From Caulobacteraceae bacterium (GTDB lineage: Bacteria; Pseudomonadota; Alphaproteobacteria; Caulobacterales; Caulobacteraceae), in NCBI GenBank assembly GCA_947501315.1, contig CANMXH010000063.1, positions 1-11,992 on the forward strand: 11,992 nucleotides of DNA. Reading direction: 5' to 3'. Below the pieces are notes generated by a model. It was not told where the DNA came from. It saw only the letters and a program-made list of their open reading frames with translations, and made no database searches. Positions 8,277-11,992 of the stretch are shown piece by piece. A program made the position numbers and the translations under genes. Position 1 is the first letter of the stretch. The number at the start of each line of letters is the position of its first letter.

Positions 8277-8313
8277 CGCCATCGCTTGCCGCCGGGCTGC
8301 CGACGGCGTGGCG
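8277..8313 (-). repeat. Two-part inverted repeat in the 75-nt lipoprotein-tamA spacer
   Basis: In plus-strand coordinates, CGCCG at 8290-8294 pairs perfectly with CGGCG at 8304-8308 (9-nt loop). CGCCA at 8277-8281 pairs perfectly with TGGCG at 8309-8313, directly outside the inner arm on one side and after an 8-nt bulge on the other. In the lipoprotein-tamA transcript this would form a bulged hairpin of ten pairs ending about 31 nt before the TTG start. No run of U follows, so it does not look like an intrinsic terminator. It might be a processing or stability element that sets the ratio of lipoprotein to TamA. In DNA this GC-rich such repeats can also arise by chance. Confidence 0.35.
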
Positions 8314-8320
8314 ACCGGGG

Positions 8321-8578
8321 TCAATAGAAGAGCGTTTCACTTTCGGGTTGAACCGACTCCTCGGATGACTGCTTTTCAGCGGGCATGGCGGTCGAATCAG
8401 CCGGCAGAGCCTCGGCAGCGCCCGTTCCAGCAACCGGAACCCCGGCATCCTCGGCAGCAGGCGCAACAGGCACCTCAAGCGGTGCCTCCGAAACCGCTGC
8501 ATCATTGGCGAACGGATCGTTGCAGGCAGTCAGTCCGGAGACAGTTGAAAGGATCAGGACAGCGATCAGGCGTTTCAT
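8321..8578 (-). CDS. Small acidic lipoprotein upstream of tamAB
   Basis: This 85-residue protein has a typical lipoprotein signal: MKR, a hydrophobic core, then the lipobox LTAC with the lipidated cysteine at residue 19. The mature part (67 residues) has no recognisable fold. It is rich in Ala, Pro, Glu and Asp, with 13 acidic residues against one lysine, so it is probably disordered, and it ends in LFY. Residue +2 is Asn rather than Asp, which does not argue for inner-membrane retention, so outer-membrane attachment is likely. The start is the ATG at 8578, with GGGGGAG 9 nt upstream. The frame is open to a GTG at 8662, but that start would bury the signal peptide. tamA begins 75 nt downstream on the same strand, so the three genes probably form one operon with this one first. 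No family is recognised; a TAM-associated role is inference from position only. Confidence 0.72.
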   Translation of the reverse strand: MKRLIAVLILSTVSGLTACNDPFANDAAVSEAPLEVPVAPAAEDAGVPVAGTGAAEALPADSTAMPAEKQSSEESVQPESETLFY

Positions 8579-8720
8579 CAGCAGCGTCTCCCCCGGGAAC
8601 GGCCCTCCAATGCTTGGCCGCATGACCTGTTCCATAACCCCGAACGCGCGCCTGGTCACCACGCGCCGAAACTATTCGTTCGAGAATTTGCGTTAGGGTG
8701 CAGAAACGATGGGGGCGTGA
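8579..8720. promoter_or_regulatory. Divergent intergenic region between lipoprotein-tamAB and the hybrid kinase
   Basis: This 142-nt gap must contain the promoter of the leftward lipoprotein-tamA-tamB unit and that of the rightward kinase gene. It holds a spaced inverted repeat, GGAAC (8596-8600) and GTTCC (8629-8633), with GGCC repeats just inside. The stretch 8671-8700 is the most A/T-rich part, as expected for a promoter region. I see no match to both boxes of a housekeeping promoter. GGAAC with GTT is the pattern of general-stress sigma (EcfG) promoters, but the distance here is too long. Confidence 0.25.
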
Positions 8721-10454
8721 ATGACCACTACGGCCTATGCCATGGTGTCGCTGGTGCGGTACCGGGAGCTCAAGACACGGATCGCACTGGCGGCCTTTAT
8801 CGGCTTTACGGCATGGTTTGTGGTCCCCTCGATCTGGCCTCCGCTGTGGTTTGCGGCGGTTCTGGCCACTCAGGCGCTCGATTGGGCGGTTTTCAGGCGG
8901 TTCCGGCTTCGGCAGGATTGGCAGCCGGACCGTCTCTACCTCGCCCTTTGCTGCGCGGTCACAGTGCTCGGTGTGGCTGTCTATGGGGCCATGAGCGTCT
9001 ACATGTGGTTCGCCGGTGGCGAGGTCGGGCGTGTGTTCGCCATGATCCAGTGTGCCGGTGGTCTGCTGCATGTCAGCCTCCACATGCACCATTCCCGCCC
9101 GATTCTGATTTCGGCTGTAGTGCCCCACGCGGCCTATTTCCTCGGCTTGCCGGCGTTCAGCGCAATCGCGAGCCGGAACTGGCCGGAGTTCCTGATTGCG
9201 ATCGGCTGCATCCTTTATATGAGCCATCTGGTTGTCACGGTTCGGCAGAGTTCTTCCACGAACGGGGCGCTCAAGTCTGCGCGGGACGCAGAGCAGAACG
9301 CGCGCCGCAGGGCCGAGGTGGCCAGCGCTGCGAAATCGGACTTTCTCGCCGTGGTCAGTCACGAGATCCGCACGCCGATGAACGCGGTCATCTCCGCTGC
9401 CAATCTGCTTCGCCGGACGCGGCTCGACAGTCAGCAGCGGGAGCATGTGTCCATGCTGATCGACGCCGGCGATGTGCTGATGGGCCTCCTCAACGATGTC
9501 CTCGATTTTTCCAAGATTGAGGCCGGCAAGATGGAGCTTGAAAGCGCCGACATGGTCGTACGCGACCGATTATCGACGATTGCCCGTCTTTGGGAGCCGC
9601 GCGCCCTCGCCAATGGCGTCCGGCTCGTGGTGCGGGTCGCACCTGATGTGCCCGCCGTCGTGCGGACTGATCCGCTCAGGGTTCAGCAGATCCTGTTCAA
9701 CCTGATGTCCAATGCAGTGAAGTTCACTGAGGACGGCGACGTCAGCATTACCGTCAGTTGGTCGGATGGCCGGCTGACCATGGCGGTGGCTGATACCGGC
9801 TGCGGCATCGCTGCAGACCGGATGGCCCAGATCTTCAACAGTTTCGAACAGGCCGATGTCGGTACAACCCGACGCTATGGCGGCACAGGCCTGGGCCTCT
9901 CGATCAGCCGCAAACTGGCCGAGCTGATGGGCGGCACCCTGTCCGTGCAGAGCGTCTATGGCGAGGGCTCGACCTTTGTTCTCAGCCTGCCGGTGACGGT
10001 GGTCGAAAAGGCGGCAGTGCAACCGGCGCGGCCTGTGGAAGTCAGCAACTCTCTGGCGGGACGGTCCATTCTGGCGGCCGACGACCATGAGGTGAACCGC
10101 CGCATTCTGGAACTGCTGCTGGAGCCACACGGCTGTCGCCTGACCCTGGTCCAGAATGGTGCGGAGGCGTTTGAGGCGGCGGCGGCACAGAGGTTCGATG
10201 CCATTCTGATGGATATGCAGATGCCGGTGATGGACGGGCTTGAGGCGACGCGCCGGATCCGTGCGGGTGCGATGAATGGTGCCACACCGGTGATCGCCCT
10301 GACCGCGAATGCGCTCGATCTGCACCGCGCTGCATGGGAAGCGGCCGGGGTCTACGCCTTCCTGACCAAGCCGATAGATCCGGCATTGCTCGCGGCCACC
10401 CTTGGCGAAGCCTGCAGCGTCGGGCGACCCGAGGCTGACGCCGCGGCCGCCTGA
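8721..10454 (+). CDS. Hybrid sensor histidine kinase with six-helix membrane sensor and C-terminal receiver
   Basis: This 577-residue inner-membrane protein autophosphorylates a histidine and passes the phosphate to its own aspartate. Domains in order: six hydrophobic segments at about 20-37, 41-58, 72-98, 104-122, 127-150 and 155-174; a short charged linker; HisKA with the H-box SHEIRTPMN (His214); HATPase with the N-box around FNLMSNAVKFTE (Asn331), the G1 box DTGCGI (Asp358) and the G2 box GGTGLGLSI (387-395); and a receiver with Asp454/Asp455, phosphoacceptor Asp498 (LMDMQMPVMDG), Thr528 and Lys550. All key residues are present, so it should be active. There is no PAS, HAMP or Hpt domain, and no partner response regulator or phosphotransferase lies nearby, so its output is unknown. 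The region around helices 4 and 5 is rich in histidine (117, 121, 123, 124, 136). The ATG at 8721 has GGGGG 5 nt upstream. Confidence 0.92.
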   Translation: MTTTAYAMVSLVRYRELKTRIALAAFIGFTAWFVVPSIWPPLWFAAVLATQALDWAVFRRFRLRQDWQPDRLYLALCCAVTVLGVAVYGAMSVYMWFAGGEVGRVFAMIQCAGGLLHVSLHMHHSRPILISAVVPHAAYFLGLPAFSAIASRNWPEFLIAIGCILYMSHLVVTVRQSSSTNGALKSARDAEQNARRRAEVASAAKSDFLAVVSHEIRTPMNAVISAANLLRRTRLDSQQREHVSMLIDAGDVLMGLLNDVLDFSKIEAGKMELESADMVVRDRLSTIARLWEPRALANGVRLVVRVAPDVPAVVRTDPLRVQQILFNLMSNAVKFTEDGDVSITVSWSDGRLTMAVADTGCGIAADRMAQIFNSFEQADVGTTRRYGGTGLGLSISRKLAELMGGTLSVQSVYGEGSTFVLSLPVTVVEKAAVQPARPVEVSNSLAGRSILAADDHEVNRRILELLLEPHGCRLTLVQNGAEAFEAAAAQRFDAILMDMQMPVMDGLEATRRIRAGAMNGATPVIALTANALDLHRAAWEAAGVYAFLTKPIDPALLAATLGEACSVGRPEADAAAA

Positions 10455-10464
10455 TCCGTCAGCC
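10433..10464. terminator. Inverted repeat spanning two convergent stop codons
   Basis: GGCTGACG at 10433-10440 and CGTCAGCC at 10457-10464 are perfect 8-bp complements separated by 16 nt. The spacer itself contains the palindrome GCGGCCGC (10443-10450). The element covers the TGA of the hybrid kinase (10452-10454) and the TGA of the convergent racemase (10461-10459), so a hairpin would form in both transcripts just at their ends. This fits a bidirectional terminator or a 3'-end stabilising structure. No T-run follows on either strand, so it is not a textbook intrinsic terminator. Confidence 0.45.
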
Positions 10465-11541
10465 CCAGCGGCTCCGGGCATCGACAAGGGAGATCGATGC
10501 CTCCTCGCTTGCGGGTTCGGCGGGTGTTCCGTTGAAGCGCGGCGCGGGTGCCGCCTGCAGGACGCCCGGGTCAACAAATGTGCCCCGCGCGACATTGTGC
10601 GGATGGCGCGCCGCCTCGACCCCGGTCAGAACCGGGGTGACGCAGGCGTTGGTGTCCCTGAAATCCGCCGCCCAGTCGTCCCGGTCGCGGGTGGCGAAGA
10701 TCGCCTCGAACCGGGCGTGCAGTGCGGGCCAGGCGGCGAGGTCGAGCTGTGGCGCCTCCTCGTGGGTCAGACCAAGGACCGTGATCAGGGCATCGTAGAA
10801 CTGCGGCTCCAGGGCACCCACCGCGATGAACCGGCCGTCCGCGCAGGCGTAACAGCGATAGAAGGGGGCACCGCCGTCCAGCAGATTCGCTCCCCGCGAC
10901 TCGCTCCAGAGGCCGCGTACACCTAGGGCCTGGAACAGGCTCATCAGCAGGGCCGAGCCGTCGGTCATGGCGGCGTCCACAACGCGGCCCCGGCCCGTGG
11001 TTCTGGCTTCCAGCAAGGCCGCGAGCACACCGGTGACCAACATCATCGCCCCGCCGCCATAGTCGCCGACCAGATTCAGGGGCGGTCGCGGCGGACGATC
11101 GGGCTCTCCCATCGCATGGAGCGCCCCGCTGAGCGCGATATAGTTGATGTCATGGCCCACCTGCTGCGCCATCGGACCGGTCTGACCCCAGCCGGTGATC
11201 CGGCCATACACCAGCCTGCCATTGCGGTCGGCACAGACATCCGGGCCCAGTCCCAGCCGCTCCATGACGCCGGGGCGAAACCCCTCGATCAGCGCATCTG
11301 CTGAACCGATCAGCTCGAGCACGCCCGCAAGGTCGGCGGGGTCCTTGAGATTGACGCCAACCGGGGTTCGTCCACGGTGCAGCACCGCCCCGCCGACCTC
11401 GCTGAACGCCGCCTGGCCGGCATCGGCGCTGCGGCGCAGGCGCAATACCTCTGCGCCCAGATCGGCCAGAACCATGCCGGCGAAGGTGACGGGGCCGAGG
11501 CCGTCGAACTCGAGGATGCGCAGGCCGGACAGCGGTTTCAT
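10459..11541 (-). CDS. Alpha-methylacyl-CoA racemase-type CoA-transferase family III enzyme
   Basis: Members of the CaiB/BaiF (family III) fold either move CoA between acids or, as in AMACR and mycobacterial MCR, epimerise the 2-methyl centre of branched acyl-CoAs so that beta-oxidation can proceed. The 360 residues equal the MCR length. The N-terminal CoA-binding pattern is present (GLGPVTFAGMVLADLGAEV). The three MCR catalytic or active-site residues have clear counterparts: GHDINY (His130), LVGDYGGG (Asp160) and GALEPQFY (Glu245). Transferases of this family use an Asp nucleophile in a different setting, so racemase activity is the better call. The ATG at 11541 lacks a clear ribosome binding site, so it may be leaderless or weakly translated; no better start is seen. 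No beta-oxidation genes flank it, and the natural substrate is unknown. It is convergent with the kinase gene, 4 nt apart. Confidence 0.88.
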   Translation of the reverse strand: MKPLSGLRILEFDGLGPVTFAGMVLADLGAEVLRLRRSADAGQAAFSEVGGAVLHRGRTPVGVNLKDPADLAGVLELIGSADALIEGFRPGVMERLGLGPDVCADRNGRLVYGRITGWGQTGPMAQQVGHDINYIALSGALHAMGEPDRPPRPPLNLVGDYGGGAMMLVTGVLAALLEARTTGRGRVVDAAMTDGSALLMSLFQALGVRGLWSESRGANLLDGGAPFYRCYACADGRFIAVGALEPQFYDALITVLGLTHEEAPQLDLAAWPALHARFEAIFATRDRDDWAADFRDTNACVTPVLTGVEAARHPHNVARGTFVDPGVLQAAPAPRFNGTPAEPASEEASISLVDARSRWG

Positions 11542-11649
11542 CGTGACTGACTAACCCCGGTCCGCACGTTCGTCGAGCCAGCCCTTGACCGCGAGGACGG
11601 TTTGCAAGAGAAGGCGCGACGCCGGATTGCAAAAGCACCGGAATGGTAT
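11542..11649. promoter_or_regulatory. Divergent intergenic region between the racemase gene and tRNA-Lys
   Basis: This 108-nt gap should hold the racemase promoter and the tRNA promoter. A TTGACC at 11585-11590 resembles a -35 box on the plus strand, but the bases 17 nt further on (GAGAAG) do not resemble a -10 box. The palindrome TTGCAA occurs twice in the same orientation, at 11602-11607 and 11627-11632 (25-nt period). No binding protein can be named from this. Confidence 0.2.
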
Positions 11650-11726
11650 GCGCCCTTAGCTCAGTTGGTTAGAGCATCTGACTTTTAATCAGAGGGTCCT
11701 CGGTTCGAGCCCGAGAGGGCGTACCA
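11650..11726 (+). tRNA. tRNA-Lys (anticodon UUU)
   Basis: The 77-nt gene folds into a full cloverleaf. The acceptor stem is GCGCCCT with AGGGCGT, including a G-U pair at 1-72. The D stem is GCTC/GAGC with loop AGTTGGTTA. The anticodon stem is TCTGA/TCAGA with loop CTTTTAA, which places anticodon TTT at 11684-11686. The variable loop is GGGTC, and the T stem is CTCGG/CCGAG with loop TTCGAGC. The discriminator is A and CCA is encoded (11724-11726). It reads AAA and AAG lysine codons. It stands alone in this window. No clear promoter or terminator is seen beside it. Confidence 0.97.
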
Positions 11727-11754
11727 ACCCGTTTTGGCCAGGTCCCCCCAGCAT

Positions 11755-11992
11755 TCAGGGCTTTGGCTTTCGTTTGCGACCGATCTTGCCGATCAGGGTG
11801 GCCTGTTTGCTGCGGCTGTGACGATACTGATGCTTGCAGCGGAGCTGGGTGATCAAGGCGTCAAACAGCTGGATCAGCGATTTTCTCCGACCTTGAATCC
11901 GGTCGTCGATGAGGCGCATTTCATGAAGCGGCCGCTCTTGTGCGTGGCGGCGCTTTGAGCCGGGCGTTTTGCATGTTTGAAAGGCGAATGCG
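11755..11992 (-). CDS. Basic protein of unknown function, C-terminal part (runs off window)
   Basis: A minus-strand frame is open from the right edge to a TGA at 11755-11757. The only ATG inside it is at 11919, giving 54 residues beginning MRLIDDRIQGRR. No ribosome binding site precedes that ATG, so the frame may simply be the end of a longer gene that starts outside the window. From the ATG onward, third codon positions are mostly G or C, as in the true genes here. The 54 residues hold 16 Arg/Lys against 3 Asp and end in a basic tail (GKIGRKRKPKP), which suggests nucleic-acid binding. I cannot name a family. A remnant of a recombinase or transposase downstream of the tRNA is possible but unproven. 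An overlapping plus-strand frame (11734-11958, TTG start) is judged the shadow. Confidence 0.33.
   Translation of the reverse strand, partial: AFAFQTCKTPGSKRRHAQERPLHEMRLIDDRIQGRRKSLIQLFDALITQLRCKHQYRHSRSKQATLIGKIGRKRKPKP

Noticed and set aside
8680..8697. A possible SOS (LexA) box near GTTCGAGAATTTGCG upstream of the kinase
   Set aside because: Only one GTTC half-site is present; the alphaproteobacterial box needs a second GTTC after seven bases.
8502..9446. A 314-residue minus-strand open frame over the lipoprotein and the kinase N-terminus
   Set aside because: It overlaps two well supported genes, has a low-complexity Arg/His/Pro composition and shows no recognisable domain.
8717..9520. 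A plus-strand GTG-initiated frame overlapping the kinase start by another frame
   Set aside because: It runs in the wrong frame through the membrane helices and H-box of the kinase and shows no family features.
9570..10595. A 341-residue minus-strand open frame across the kinase and the end of the racemase
   Set aside because: It is antisense to the HATPase and receiver domains with intact motifs, and is typical shadow coding of GC-rich DNA.
11734..11958. A plus-strand 74-residue frame after the tRNA with a TTG start
   Set aside because: It has no ribosome binding site and begins 8 nt after the tRNA. The opposite strand has the better codon pattern.
1..11992. CRISPR arrays, insertion sequences, phage or defence modules
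   Set aside because: I read for regularly spaced repeats, terminal inverted repeats and signature proteins and saw none. The window is mostly housekeeping and envelope genes.

Overview
This is a GC-rich window whose coding regions run nearly end to end, with strong G/C preference at third codon positions. The gene set is a succinylarginine-pathway gene beside an M20 hydrolase, a tamA-tamB pair, a hybrid histidine kinase, a CaiB/BaiF-type racemase and a tRNA-Lys. Together with the protein style this suggests an alphaproteobacterium, most likely Caulobacterales (Caulobacter/Brevundimonas-like). That placement is inferred from memory of protein families, not from a search.

Layout. (1) At 1-1592, minus strand, an M20 metallo-hydrolase is followed 3 nt later by the start of astA (arginine N-succinyltransferase), which leaves the window. 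This is the front of an arginine succinyltransferase (AST) catabolic operon. (2) At 1700-2224, plus strand, is a four-helix membrane protein of unknown function with its own strong ribosome binding site, divergent from the hydrolase. (3) At 2232-8578, minus strand, a small acidic lipoprotein is followed by tamA and then tamB. TamA and TamB form the translocation and assembly module, with an Omp85 barrel in the outer membrane and an inner-membrane-anchored periplasm-spanning protein. tamA and tamB both appear to start with TTG, and they overlap by 4 nt. (4) At 8721-10454, plus strand, is a hybrid sensor kinase with a six-helix membrane sensor, HisKA, HATPase and a C-terminal receiver domain, divergent from the lipoprotein. 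(5) At 10459-11541, minus strand, is an alpha-methylacyl-CoA racemase-type enzyme. It is convergent with the kinase, and a perfect 8-bp inverted repeat spans the two stop codons. (6) At 11650-11726, plus strand, is tRNA-Lys(UUU) with an encoded CCA. After it lies a less GC-rich stretch with an unidentified basic reading frame on the minus strand that runs off the window.

Most of the window looks like ordinary chromosomal core sequence. I see no CRISPR array, no intact insertion sequence, no phage module and no defence system. The observations most worth following are the M20 hydrolase as a possible replacement for AstE, the lipoprotein linked to TamAB, the histidine-rich membrane sensor of the kinase, and the region beyond the tRNA.
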